A stretch of DNA of 64,000 nt, from the NCBI RefSeq assembly GCF_029581275.1, contig NZ_CP120742.1, positions 4,712,501 through 4,776,500 of the forward strand. Reading direction: 5' to 3'. The notes under the pieces are model-generated. The model worked only from the letters and a program-made list of their open reading frames with translations. It ran no database searches and was not told where the DNA came from. A program made the position numbers and the translations under genes. Origin of the DNA: Micromonospora sp. WMMD1155. Its GTDB lineage: Bacteria; Actinomycetota; Actinomycetes; Mycobacteriales; Micromonosporaceae. Of this stretch, positions 52,484 through 61,147 are shown piece by piece. Each line of letters opens with the position of its first letter. Position 1 is the first letter of the stretch.

Positions 52484-52585
52484 GTAAGGACCGCACGGGA
52501 AGATCCGGGTTACGACCGAGGTTGTCACAGTCGTCGGGAGAATTGACCTGACGACGCGGTCTGCCCGACGACCCGGAGGTGAGCG

Positions 52586-54574
52586 ATGTCCAACCCGATG
52601 TCCGGAGGCGGCATGGCCGGGTGGAGCATGCTCCGGTCCATGCGCAACCAGGACGAGGTCGCCACCCACCGGCTCAAGCGCGGCGTGGCCCGCCGCATCG
52701 TCGCCTTCGCCCGGCCCTACCGGCGTGACATCGTCGTCTTCCTGGCCACCGTCGTGTTGGCCGCCGTCATCGGCGTGGCCACCCCGGTGCTCGCCGGTGA
52801 CGTGATCAACGCGATCAACCGGGGCGGCGCCGAGGCGGGCCGGCTCGTGGTGCGGCTGGCCCTGTTCATCGCCGCGCTGGCAGTCGCCGACGCGTTGCTC
52901 TCCCTCGCCCAGCGGTGGTATTCCGCCCGGATCGGCGAGGGCATCATCTTCAACCTGCGCACCCGGGTCTACGACCACGTGCAGCGGATGCCGTTGCAGT
53001 TCTTCACGCGTACCCAGACCGGTGCTCTGGTCAGCAGGCTCAACAACGACGTGCTCGGCGCCCAGCGGGCGTTCACCTCCACCCTGTCCGGTGTGGTCAG
53101 CAACGTCATCCAACTGGTGCTCACCGCCGCGGTGATGTTCACCCTCTCCTGGCAGATCACCGCGCTCTCGTTGGTGCTGTTGCCGATCTTCATCATCCCG
53201 GCCCGCCGGGTCGGTCGGCGGCTGGCCGACATCACCCGGGAGGCGTACAACCTCGACGCCAAGATGAACGCGACGATGACCGAGCGGTTCGGGGTGGCCG
53301 GGGCGCTGCTGGTCAAGCTCTTCGGCCAGCCCGAGATCGAGGCGCGCCGGTTCGCCGGCCGGGCCGAACGGGTCCGTGACATCGGCATCCAGTCCGCCAT
53401 GTACTCCCGCACGTTCTTCGTGGCGATGCTGCTGGTGGCCTCGCTGGCGCAGGCGCTCACCTACGGCCTCGGCGGTTGGCTCGCGGTCACCGGTGGCGTC
53501 AGCGCGGGCACGGTCGTGACGCTCGCGTTGCTGCTCACCCGGCTGTACGGTCCGCTCACCGCGCTCTCCAACGTCCGGGTGGACGTGATGAGCGCCCTGG
53601 TCTCGTTCGACCGGGTCTTCGAGGTGCTCGACCTCAAGCCGGGCATCGTGGAGAAGCCGGACGCGGTGCCGGTGCCCCGGGGGGCCGGTCGGGTCGACTT
53701 CCGCGACGTGCGGTTCCGCTACCCGAGCGCCGCCGAGGTCTCGCTGGCCTCGCTGGAGGAGGTCGCGACGCTCGACCGCACCGTCAACGAGCCGGTGCTC
53801 AAGGGTGTCTCGTTCAGCGTTGAGCCGGGGCAGATGGTCGCGCTGGTCGGCCCGTCCGGCGCGGGCAAGTCGACGTTGTCGATGCTCATCTCCCGGATCT
53901 ACGACGTCAGCGACGGCCAGGTGCTGGTCGGTGGGGTGGACGTACGCGACGCGACGTTGGCGTCCCTGCGCGACGAGATCGGCGTCGTCACCCAGGATTC
54001 GCACCTGTTCCACGAGACGATCGCCGAGAACCTGCGCTATGCCAAGCCCGACGCCACCGACGACGAGATATGGGCCGCGTTGGCCGGCGCTCAGGTGGCC
54101 GACCTGGTCCGGGCACTGCCCGACGGTCTGGACACCACCGTCGGGGAACGCGGCTACCGGTTCTCCGGCGGTGAGAAGCAGCGCATCGCGATCGCCCGGC
54201 TGCTGCTCAAGGCGCCGTCGATCGTGATCCTCGACGAGGCGACCGCCCACCTCGATTCGGAGAGCGAAGCGGCTGTGCAACGGGCGTTGGCGGTGGCGTT
54301 GACCGGGCGGACCGCCCTGGTGATCGCGCACCGGCTCTCCACCGTGCGCGACGCCGACCAGATCCTGGTCCTCGACGGCGGGCGGATCGTCGAGCGGGGC
54401 CGGCACGACGAGCTGGTGGCCGTCGGCGGGCTCTACGCCGAGCTGTACCGGACCCAGTTCGCTGTCGCCGACTCGCCCACCCCGTTCGTCGACGCCACCG
54501 GGCCCGAGCCGGTGGTCATGCCGCTGGGCACCTACCGCGCCGACGAGGTGCTGCCACCGGCCGCCGCGAACTGA
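52586..54574 (+). CDS. ABC transporter, fused permease and ATPase
   Basis: A 662-residue exporter half-transporter. Six membrane segments lie at about 49-330, followed by the ATPase. Walker A is GPSGAGKST (about 424-432), the signature FSGGEKQRIAIA (about 530) and Walker B IVILDEATAHLD, with the H-loop in LVIAHRLSTV. It presumably works as a homodimer exporting a lipid or drug. It starts with GGAGGTGAGCG before the ATG. The C-terminal 40 residues are Pro-rich. Confidence 0.92.
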   Translation: MSNPMSGGGMAGWSMLRSMRNQDEVATHRLKRGVARRIVAFARPYRRDIVVFLATVVLAAVIGVATPVLAGDVINAINRGGAEAGRLVVRLALFIAALAVADALLSLAQRWYSARIGEGIIFNLRTRVYDHVQRMPLQFFTRTQTGALVSRLNNDVLGAQRAFTSTLSGVVSNVIQLVLTAAVMFTLSWQITALSLVLLPIFIIPARRVGRRLADITREAYNLDAKMNATMTERFGVAGALLVKLFGQPEIEARRFAGRAERVRDIGIQSAMYSRTFFVAMLLVASLAQALTYGLGGWLAVTGGVSAGTVVTLALLLTRLYGPLTALSNVRVDVMSALVSFDRVFEVLDLKPGIVEKPDAVPVPRGAGRVDFRDVRFRYPSAAEVSLASLEEVATLDRTVNEPVLKGVSFSVEPGQMVALVGPSGAGKSTLSMLISRIYDVSDGQVLVGGVDVRDATLASLRDEIGVVTQDSHLFHETIAENLRYAKPDATDDEIWAALAGAQVADLVRALPDGLDTTVGERGYRFSGGEKQRIAIARLLLKAPSIVILDEATAHLDSESEAAVQRALAVALTGRTALVIAHRLSTVRDADQILVLDGGRIVERGRHDELVAVGGLYAELYRTQFAVADSPTPFVDATGPEPVVMPLGTYRADEVLPPAAAN

Positions 54575-54582
54575 GCCCCGAG

Positions 54583-54628
54583 CGGCCGTTCACGGTCGAC
54601 TGGGCCCCGGCCGGCCGTTCACGGTCGA
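54583..54628 (+). repeat. 17-bp direct repeat after the ABC exporter gene
   Basis: CGGCCGTTCACGGTCGA occurs at 54583-54599 and 54612-54628, within a 29-base unit that starts GCCCCG. It lies just upstream of the DUF6493 promoter. Confidence 0.7.
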
Positions 54629-54649
54629 TCGCATGTCGGTCGGTTGCTC

Positions 54650-54655
54650 TACGGT
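54650..54655 (+). promoter_or_regulatory. -10 element upstream of the DUF6493 gene
   Basis: TACGGT lies 7 bases before an ATG at 54663 that opens a 20-codon ORF. Confidence 0.45.
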
Positions 54656-54662
54656 GTGCGCC

Positions 54663-54725
54663 ATGTCGAGGTGCCGAAGCCCGCTGCCGCCCACCGTGCC
54701 CGCCGTCGCGGAGGTGGCGGTGTGA
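54663..54725 (+). CDS. possible 20-residue leader ORF coupled to the DUF6493 gene
   Basis: The leaderless ORF MSRCRSPLPPTVPAVAEVAV stops at a TGA overlapping the GTG of the next gene (GTGTGA). If translated it would deliver ribosomes to the DUF6493 start. The alternative is that the DUF6493 mRNA simply has a 60-base leader. Confidence 0.35.
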   Translation: MSRCRSPLPPTVPAVAEVAV

Positions 54726-57265
54726 CGCACTTCCTCAGGTGCCTGAGCCTCGGTCACGTGGCCGCCGTCGGTGAGCTGCTGAGCACACTCGACGAGCCGG
54801 CCCGCCGGGCGCTCGGCGACGAGCTGACGGCCCACGTCCGACGTCGACGCGACACCTGGTGGGCGGACAAGCAGGCGACCGCCCTGGCGGTGGCCGCGGT
54901 GGGCACGTTGAGCACCGCCACCAAGACCGCGACCCTGCTCGGCCGGCGGTCGGTCGAGCTGGGTAACGCCGACCCGCAGCCGGTCGTCGAGGCGGCCCGC
55001 CTGCGGGGCGTGCCCTGGTTGGCCGAGGTGGCGTACCGGCTGGCCGAGCGGTTGCCCCGCAGTCGCTCGTGGGACGGTTGGCACTTCGTCGCCGGGCTGC
55101 TGCTGGCCGAGAAGGCACCGCCCCCCACGGCTGACGCGTTCGTCGCCGGATGGGCGCAGTCGTTGTGGATGGCGCGCTTCGAGAGCCGGCCGCAGTCCCT
55201 CGTCGACCGGCTCCGCGCCGACCCGTTCCTGGACACGCTGCTGCCCCGACTGTTCGAGGTCGACGGGATCGGCACCGACCTGACGTTCAACGGCGCCGGG
55301 CAGGGCGTGCCGCCGGCGTTGGCGGCGCTGGCGACCGAGGGCCGACTGGACCGGTCGACGCTGCTCGACGGGGTTCTCGGCCGGCTGCTGCGCGGCGATC
55401 GGCCGACCGCGTTGCGGCCGTTCATCGCCCTGCACGACCTGGTGGCGCCCACGCCGGGAGAGGTGACGGCGCGGGCGAGCGCGTATCTGCGGTTGCTCGC
55501 CGACGCGCCGGGGCCGGTCGCCGGCCTGGCCCAGCGGGCGCTACGCGACGCGGACGGCGACCTGGACCTCGACTCGGTGTTGGACACCGCGCGGGTCGTG
55601 CTGGGTCGGCCGGAGAAGGCGCTGGTGCGGGCTCAGTTGTCCTGGTTGGACCGACTGGTCCGGCAGCACCCCGACCGGACGGCCGGCATCGCCGAGGCCC
55701 TGGCGTCGGGTGTCGCCCAGCCCTCCGCCGACCTGCGCGACCGCGCGCTGGCCCTGGCGCAGCGGCACGGCCATCGTCCGGCTGCCACGGCCACCGTCGC
55801 GGTGCCCGGCGACGAGCTGCCGCCACCGGTGCCGCCCGCACTCGCGCCGCCACCGATCACCGACGTGGACGAGCTGGTGGAGGAGGTCACCGGGTTGCTC
55901 GGCCAGGAGTGGCCTGCGCTGACGCTGGAGCGGGTCCTCGATGGCCTGGCCCGGTTGGCCACCCGCGAGCAGGACCGGTTGGCGGCTGCCCTGTCGCCGG
56001 TGGTGCGCCGCGCGGAGATCCGGGGGCACGACGGCAGGTCGGCGGTGTCCAACGTCCGGGCCCAGTTCAACGGGGTGCTGCTGGCCGCGGCCGCGCCGAC
56101 GGAGGCTCAGCGACGGCGTGAGCAGTGGTCCCGCATCCTCGGCCAGTCGGTGACCTGGAGGGACCGCCTCTTCCGGCGCCGGTCGACGGACGAGTCGTCC
56201 ACGCAGTCTCCGATCTCGCGGCTCTACTGCGCCCGACTCGCCGAGATCGGCCAACGGATGGACGGCTCGGACGATCCCGGGCTGCTGGCCGCTCCGACGT
56301 CGGTCACCGGGGCCGTCGACCCGGCGGTGCTCTACGAGCGGCTCGTCGCGCTCGGCGGCCGGCCCGCCTGGCGGTGGGATCTCACCCAGGCCCTGCTGCG
56401 GGTGCCCGTCGGCGTGGACGACGCTCTGGCGAGCCGCGCCGCGGCGCTCGGCACACCGGCCGGCGACGAACTGGCCGGCTGGCTGCGCGGGGACGCCCTA
56501 CCGGCACCCGTGCAGCAGGTGGTCACGGTCGGCCGACGCGAGCGCCGCCACGGGTTCGACTACGGCTACGACCGCCTGCCGGTGCGGCGTACCGTCGTCG
56601 CCACCACCCCGCCGGAGGGCGTGGCCGACCCGATCGGCCTGCTCACCGTGTCGGTGCGCCTGGTCGGGCAGGGGCCCGCCGACTGGAGTGACCTGTGGCC
56701 GGCGCTGCTGCCGGGGCATCGGGGTCTGGTCGCCGCTCGCCTGCTGCCCGGTGTCGCCAGCGGGGCGCAGGAGGACGCCGAAGGGTTCGGCGCAGTGCTG
56801 CCGCGGCTCGCCGAGTGCACCGGCGTCGGCGGGCCGGCACTCGACCTGGCGCTGGCGTACGGGCTCTGCGCCCGACACGAGGCGGACCGGGTCGCCGCCC
56901 TCGACGCCCTCCTGATCCTGGCGGCCGCCGGTGAGCTGGACGCCCCGGGCGTCGGCGGGCGGGTGGGTGCGCTGGCGGCGGACAACCAGGTGACGCTGAC
57001 CCGGGCGGTGAACCCGCTGCGGGACGCGATCGCGGCCGGTGCCCGGCTGAGTGTGTGGCGGCTCCTCGCCGCCGCGCTACCGCCGTTGCTGGCCGCGCCG
57101 ACCGCGCCCCGTGGCACGCCCGACCTGCTCGCCCTGGCCACCGAGGCGGCCGGCGCGACAGGCGTCCACATCGAGCTGCCGGGGCTGGCCGACGTGGCGG
57201 CGCGCGGCGGCACGAGCCGGTTGGTGAAGGAGGCCCGCCGGCTGCGCGCCGCGTCGACCGGCTGA
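54722..57265 (+). CDS. DUF6493-type large helical-repeat protein
   Basis: An 847-residue protein I place in the DUF6493 group. It is rich in Ala/Leu/Arg helices resembling HEAT-type repeats, with no catalytic motif, signal peptide or membrane segment. Recognisable blocks are WHFVAGLLLAEKAPPPTADA, the middle Pro linker PPPVPPALAPPPITDVDELV (about 390-410), and the C-terminal WSDLWPALLPGHRGLVAARL. Family members often sit beside SWIM zinc-finger and MoxR-type ATPase genes, but no such partners are here. GTG 54722 has GGAGG upstream. It is probably a scaffold. Confidence 0.75.
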   Translation: MTHFLRCLSLGHVAAVGELLSTLDEPARRALGDELTAHVRRRRDTWWADKQATALAVAAVGTLSTATKTATLLGRRSVELGNADPQPVVEAARLRGVPWLAEVAYRLAERLPRSRSWDGWHFVAGLLLAEKAPPPTADAFVAGWAQSLWMARFESRPQSLVDRLRADPFLDTLLPRLFEVDGIGTDLTFNGAGQGVPPALAALATEGRLDRSTLLDGVLGRLLRGDRPTALRPFIALHDLVAPTPGEVTARASAYLRLLADAPGPVAGLAQRALRDADGDLDLDSVLDTARVVLGRPEKALVRAQLSWLDRLVRQHPDRTAGIAEALASGVAQPSADLRDRALALAQRHGHRPAATATVAVPGDELPPPVPPALAPPPITDVDELVEEVTGLLGQEWPALTLERVLDGLARLATREQDRLAAALSPVVRRAEIRGHDGRSAVSNVRAQFNGVLLAAAAPTEAQRRREQWSRILGQSVTWRDRLFRRRSTDESSTQSPISRLYCARLAEIGQRMDGSDDPGLLAAPTSVTGAVDPAVLYERLVALGGRPAWRWDLTQALLRVPVGVDDALASRAAALGTPAGDELAGWLRGDALPAPVQQVVTVGRRERRHGFDYGYDRLPVRRTVVATTPPEGVADPIGLLTVSVRLVGQGPADWSDLWPALLPGHRGLVAARLLPGVASGAQEDAEGFGAVLPRLAECTGVGGPALDLALAYGLCARHEADRVAALDALLILAAAGELDAPGVGGRVGALAADNQVTLTRAVNPLRDAIAAGARLSVWRLLAAALPPLLAAPTAPRGTPDLLALATEAAGATGVHIELPGLADVAARGGTSRLVKEARRLRAASTG

Positions 57266-57284
57266 CCCGCCCGGCCGGCGCCGG

Positions 57285-58043
57285 TCAGGTGGTCGTTGGC
57301 GTGCGGCGGTCCGGCAGCTCCGCCGCCACCCGCAACTCGGCGAACGCCAGCCCGAGCGTGACCGGGGTGAAGTGCGCGTTCAGGCCGCTCGGGTTGGGCA
57401 GCACCCAGAGCCGGGCATCGCCCAACGTCTCCGGTTGCGGCCCGAAGGCGGCCTTCGGCCGTTGAAAACCGATCCGGTACGCGGTCACCCCCACCACCGC
57501 CACCCAGCGCGGCCGGTGGCGGGCCACCGTGTCGGCCAGGATCGCCGCACCGGCGAGCAGTTCCTCGGTGCTCAGCTCGTCGGCGCGGGCGCTGGCCCGG
57601 GCGGCCATGTTGGTGATGCCGAGCCCGTGGGCGGGCAGCTCGTCCTGCTCGCTCGGATGCAACAGTCGCGGGGTGAAGCCGCCCGCGTGCAGCGCCGGCC
57701 AGAACCGGTTGCCGGGTCGGGCGAAATGCCACCCGGTGGCGGCCGACCAGAGCCCGGGGTTGATGCCGACGAAGAGCACCTCCAGGCCCGGCGCGAGGAC
57801 GTCGGGGATGGTCCGGTCCGCGGCGGCGGCCAGCTCCGCCCGGGTCGGTCGAGGATGGCCGCCGGCAGCGCGGGCTCGAACCGGGTCGGGCGTCACCGCG
57901 TCGGCAGCGCGGGCTCGAACCGGGTCGGCATCGTCGGCCGAACCGAGCCGCACCGGACCGGCCGGCTCACCCGGTGAACCGGGCCGCACCGGATCGGCCG
58001 GCTCACCCGGTGCACCGGGCCGCGCGGCCCGGCCTGGCGTCAC
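57285..58043 (-). CDS. mug: mismatch-specific uracil-DNA glycosylase (Mug), N-terminally extended
   Basis: The C-terminal 185 residues are a Mug/TDG-family glycosylase removing U or T from G mispairs. The catalytic motif is LFVGINPGLWSAATGWHFAR, followed by PGNRFWPALHAGGFT. The second motif is LPNPSGLNAHF. The first 65 residues are a repetitive Pro/Ala/Arg-rich extension (PGEPADPVRPGS/PGEPAGPVRLGS and DPVRARAA twice). The GTG at 58043 overlaps the SDR stop, so the extension is probably translated. A GTG further in could be an alternative start. Confidence 0.88.
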   Translation of the reverse strand: MTPGRAARPGAPGEPADPVRPGSPGEPAGPVRLGSADDADPVRARAADAVTPDPVRARAAGGHPRPTRAELAAAADRTIPDVLAPGLEVLFVGINPGLWSAATGWHFARPGNRFWPALHAGGFTPRLLHPSEQDELPAHGLGITNMAARASARADELSTEELLAGAAILADTVARHRPRWVAVVGVTAYRIGFQRPKAAFGPQPETLGDARLWVLPNPSGLNAHFTPVTLGLAFAELRVAAELPDRRTPTTT

Positions 58044-58801
58044 AGCCCGCGCAGCGCGCCGCCGTCGACCGGCACGGTGATGCCGGTGAGGTAGCTCGCG
58101 GCGGGGGAGAGCACGAACGCGGCCACCCGACCGAACTCGCCCGGGTCACCGAGGCGGCGAAGCGGGATGCTGGCCTCGACGTCGGCGCGGGCGCGCTCCG
58201 GGTCGCCGGTGGCGGCGAACAGCTCCCGGTTGCGGTCGGTCAGGATCCGGCCGGGCAGCAGCCCGACCACCCGGACTCCGCGGGGGCCGTAGTCGTCGGC
58301 GATGTCCTTGGCCGCACCGACCAGACCGGGCCGCAGACCGTTGGAGATGCCGAGGCCGGGCACCGGACCCCGGGCCGAGGTGGAGAGCACCAACCCGATC
58401 GCGCCGCCCTCGGGCAGCGCGGCGGCGATCGTGCGGACCGCGCGGATGGTGCCCAGGAAGACGGTCTCGAAGGACAGCCGCCACTGCTCGTCGCTGATCG
58501 CCGCCGCGTTGCCGGCCGGCGGGCCGCCGACCGAGATCAACGCGCCGTCGAGCCGACCGAAGTGCTCCCGGGCCGCCGCGACGAGCTGGTCCGGGGTCTC
58601 CGGGTCGGCCAGGTCGGCGGTCAGCCCCACGGCATGCTCCGGGCCGCCGAGCTGCTTCGCGGCGGCGGCCACGGCGTCCGGGTCACGGGCCGAGAGGACC
58701 ACCCGTGCCCCGTCGGCGACCAGGCACTGCGCGGTCGCGAAGCCCAGCCCGCGGGAGGCGCCGGTGAGGACGTACACGTGGTCGGTCAGCCCTAGATCCA
58801 T
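58040..58801 (-). CDS. short-chain dehydrogenase/reductase
   Basis: A 253-residue SDR. The nucleotide loop TGASRGLGFA is at about 13-22. The NAG-like motif is replaced by SVGGPPAG. The catalytic Ser lies in LVLSTSARGPVPGLGISNGL; the usual YxxxK is not present in standard form (ISNGLRPGLVGAAKD), so activity may be altered. The C-terminus is LTGITVPVDGGALRGL. It overlaps the SCO6045-like gene by 10 bases and mug by 4. Confidence 0.85.
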   Translation of the reverse strand: MDLGLTDHVYVLTGASRGLGFATAQCLVADGARVVLSARDPDAVAAAAKQLGGPEHAVGLTADLADPETPDQLVAAAREHFGRLDGALISVGGPPAGNAAAISDEQWRLSFETVFLGTIRAVRTIAAALPEGGAIGLVLSTSARGPVPGLGISNGLRPGLVGAAKDIADDYGPRGVRVVGLLPGRILTDRNRELFAATGDPERARADVEASIPLRRLGDPGEFGRVAAFVLSPAASYLTGITVPVDGGALRGL

Positions 58802-59331
58802 AAGCTCGATCCTGCCGCATCCGGTACGTCGTCGCCAGCGACGGTGGCCGTCGTCGTGGGGCGCGGAGCGGCGCGCAGCAGGCGTACCCGGCCGCCGATC
58901 TGCACCGCCACGGCCCCGCCGGCGCGGCCCACCGCCGGCGACCGGCGCGGACGTGGCGCGGAACGCCCGTTGTAGCGCAGGCTGGCCTCCCGGGCGGCCA
59001 GCTCCTCGGCGGCCGACGGGGGAAGCGCGTGCTGGTCGCGCAGCGTGCGGGCCAGGTCCCAGCCGTCGCGCAGCGACCCGGTGGTGGGTCGCCCCGCGGC
59101 CCAGCCGGCGAAGGTCGTCGACCATCCCGCGCCGAGGCCGGCGGCGAGGAGCGGCCAGTGCCGGGCCACGTCACCGGCCCGTTTGCGCAGCAGCGCGGCC
59201 CGGGCGGCGGCCAGCGGCCCCGGGGCGAAACCCGGCGGCGGCGGGCCCCCGGCGACCAGCGCCGCGACCAGTTCGGCCTGCCGTTCGGCCAGCCCCGCCC
59301 GGGGCGGGGAGGTGCCGTCGTCGTCGGTCAT
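58792..59331 (-). CDS. SCO6045-like partner protein of the MNIO enzyme
   Basis: A 179-residue protein. The helical first 115 residues (AERQAELVAALVAGGPPPPG, then RAALLRKRAGDVARHWPLLA and WDLARTLRDQ) resemble Streptomyces SCO6045. Their pattern recalls DUF2063/MbnC-type partners of MNIO enzymes: a basic helix, a W/F-P segment, then a second helical bundle. The last 60 residues are basic and low-complexity. It overlaps the MNIO gene by 4 bases (ATGA). The likely role is to bind and present the substrate tail; this is inference. Confidence 0.7.
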   Translation of the reverse strand: MTDDDGTSPPRAGLAERQAELVAALVAGGPPPPGFAPGPLAAARAALLRKRAGDVARHWPLLAAGLGAGWSTTFAGWAAGRPTTGSLRDGWDLARTLRDQHALPPSAAEELAAREASLRYNGRSAPRPRRSPAVGRAGGAVAVQIGGRVRLLRAAPRPTTTATVAGDDVPDAAGSSLWI

Positions 59332-60146
59332 GTCACGGCCGGAAAGCCGGCGGTGGCGGACAGGGCGTCCAGTTCGGCGCGGAGGACGGCGGCCGGCGGG
59401 TAGTGGCCGTCGCGTTCCAGCAACAGCGCCGGTGGTCGCCGTCGGGCGCAGAGCGCGCCCACCAGCTCCAGCACCTCCGGAGGAACCGGGTCGGTGTGGG
59501 TGTCGTGGTAGAAGCCGCCGTGTTCGGCGCCGCCGGCCACGTGGGCGTACGCCACCCGCTCCAGCGGCAGTCGGTCCAGCAACGCGAGCGGGTCGGTGCC
59601 CCGGTTGCGGGCGTTGGCGTGCGCGTTGGCGACGTCCAAGAGCAACAACGCCCCGGTCCGGTCGAGGATCTCGGTGAGGAAGTCCGCCTCGTCCAACTCG
59701 TCGTCGGGCCAGTCGACCAGCGCGGCGATCGGTTCCAGCGCGATCGGCACCGGCAGTTCGGCCTGGGCCCGTGCCACGTTGGCGCAGACCGCGTCGACCG
59801 CCTCCCGGCTGCGCGGCAGCGGCAGCAGGTGCCCGGCCTCCAGGCCACCGGCCCGGACGAACGCGATGTGCTCGCTGACCAGCGGGGCGTCGACGCGGTG
59901 CGCCACCGCGGCCAGGTGGGCGACCCGGGCCGGGTCGACCGGCTCGGCGCCGCCGAGGGAGAGCCGCACCCCATGGGGTACGACGGTCACCGCGCGCTCC
60001 CGCAGCCGGGCCAGACCCGGCGGGAGCGGCCCGGACGCGGGCACCGACTCGGCCACCACCTCCACGAACCGCAGCCCGGGCAGCTCGGCCACGAAACCCG
60101 CGATCTCCGGACGCCAGCCGATGCCGACCCCGGACGGGCCGGTCAT
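59328..60146 (-). CDS. DUF692/MNIO-family multinuclear iron oxygenase
   Basis: A 272-residue TIM barrel of the MNIO family (MbnB/TglH/BufB relatives). Candidate iron ligands and conserved blocks are visible: VVPHGVRLSLGG (H58), LVSEHIAFV (H93), ALEPIA (E138), EADFLTEILDRTGALLLLDV with the following NAHANARNRG (D171, H176), AYAHVAGG (H202), DTHTDPVPPEV (D215, H217) and LLLERDGHYPP (E244). Known members oxidatively modify Cys (or Asn) residues of peptides, usually with a helper protein. It overlaps both neighbours by 4 bases. The substrate is inferred to be the Cys-rich tail of the preceding gene product. Confidence 0.9.
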   Translation of the reverse strand: MTGPSGVGIGWRPEIAGFVAELPGLRFVEVVAESVPASGPLPPGLARLRERAVTVVPHGVRLSLGGAEPVDPARVAHLAAVAHRVDAPLVSEHIAFVRAGGLEAGHLLPLPRSREAVDAVCANVARAQAELPVPIALEPIAALVDWPDDELDEADFLTEILDRTGALLLLDVANAHANARNRGTDPLALLDRLPLERVAYAHVAGGAEHGGFYHDTHTDPVPPEVLELVGALCARRRPPALLLERDGHYPPAAVLRAELDALSATAGFPAVT

Positions 60147-61066
60147 CCGCCGCACCCCCCGCCGCCGCATCCGCCCCCGCCACCGCAGGAGCTGCCACCG
60201 TCCGAGCCGGAACTCTCGCCGCCGCCCGACGACCCGTCGCCGCCTCCGCTCCAGCCACTGCCGGAGGCGGCCTGGCGCTGGATCTCGGCCTGCTCGGCGA
60301 AGCCCGGGTCGAGTGCCCAGAGCGAGGCGGTGCCGTACAGGGCCACACCCATCGCCGCACCGGCCGCCCCGTAGGTGGCGTAGGCCGGCGCGGACGCCGG
60401 AGCGAGGTGGGTGTGCTCGCGGCGCACGCCGCGCAGCGCCGCCCGACCGGCCCGGGTGAGCGCGGGGGCCCGACGGAGCACCAGCGTGACGATCAGGAGC
60501 GTCACCAGGGTCAGCAGCAGGTAGCCGACCGGCTGACCGTTGAACAGGCCGGAGACGAATCGGAAGACGCCGAGACCCAGCAGGCCGATCAGGAGCGTGG
60601 TCCAGAGGCGGGCACGCGCCCGCTGCGCGTCGGTGTTCAGCAGCCCTCGGTGCTCCAGGCCGTCGCGGAGTCGGTCCAGCGCGGCGCGTACGCGCTCGTC
60701 CTTCGGCAGGTCCGCGACCCGGGCGTGCTGGTGCGCGGCCCAGTGGACGGCCTGCTCCAGTGGGGTGAGCCCGGTGGGCGCGGCACCCGCTGTGGTCAGT
60801 CGGCGGTCCGGTCGTACGCCGATCGCGCCGCTGCCACGGAGGCCGCCGAGCGCGGCGTGGACGGCGAGCCGAGGCCCACCGTTGAGGTACGCGACCTGCT
60901 GCGGCCCGAGTGCATCGGCGGTCGGGGCGGTCGTCGACCCGGCGGCCAGCCGGACCCGGTGGTAGACCGCGACGGCCACCACCAGGGCGGCTGCCACCAG
61001 GTAGAACCGGAGGAAAGTCGGGCCGGAGACGCCCCAGGTGTCGCCGGACGCGGCGTGAACGATCAT
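60143..61066 (-). CDS. TIGR04222-domain membrane protein with Gly/Cys C-terminal tail
   Basis: A 307-residue membrane protein. TM1 is at about 18-35. TM2 and TM3 are at about 154-172 and 180-197, and a weaker segment at about 230-250. The tail (from about 268) is Ser/Gly-rich and ends with C294-G5-C300-G4-C305-GG. These are the only cysteines in the protein. Such tails are typical of TIGR04222 proteins beside MNIO genes. AGGAG lies 6 bases before the ATG. The downstream MNIO gene starts within its stop (ATGA). Confidence 0.88.
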   Translation of the reverse strand: MIVHAASGDTWGVSGPTFLRFYLVAAALVVAVAVYHRVRLAAGSTTAPTADALGPQQVAYLNGGPRLAVHAALGGLRGSGAIGVRPDRRLTTAGAAPTGLTPLEQAVHWAAHQHARVADLPKDERVRAALDRLRDGLEHRGLLNTDAQRARARLWTTLLIGLLGLGVFRFVSGLFNGQPVGYLLLTLVTLLIVTLVLRRAPALTRAGRAALRGVRREHTHLAPASAPAYATYGAAGAAMGVALYGTASLWALDPGFAEQAEIQRQAASGSGWSGGGDGSSGGGESSGSDGGSSCGGGGGCGGGGCGG

Positions 61067-61147
61067 CGACTGCTCCTGTCACCGGAGGGATCCGCGGCCC
61101 CATTGTGGAGCAGCCTCGCCACGGTCGACAGACCGCTGTCCGCGCAC

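Noticed and set aside
58792..61147. Separate short RiPP precursor gene near the MNIO enzyme
   Set aside because: All junctions in the trio overlap and the 81-base gap before it has no plausible small Cys-containing ORF; the TIGR04222 tail is the only candidate substrate.
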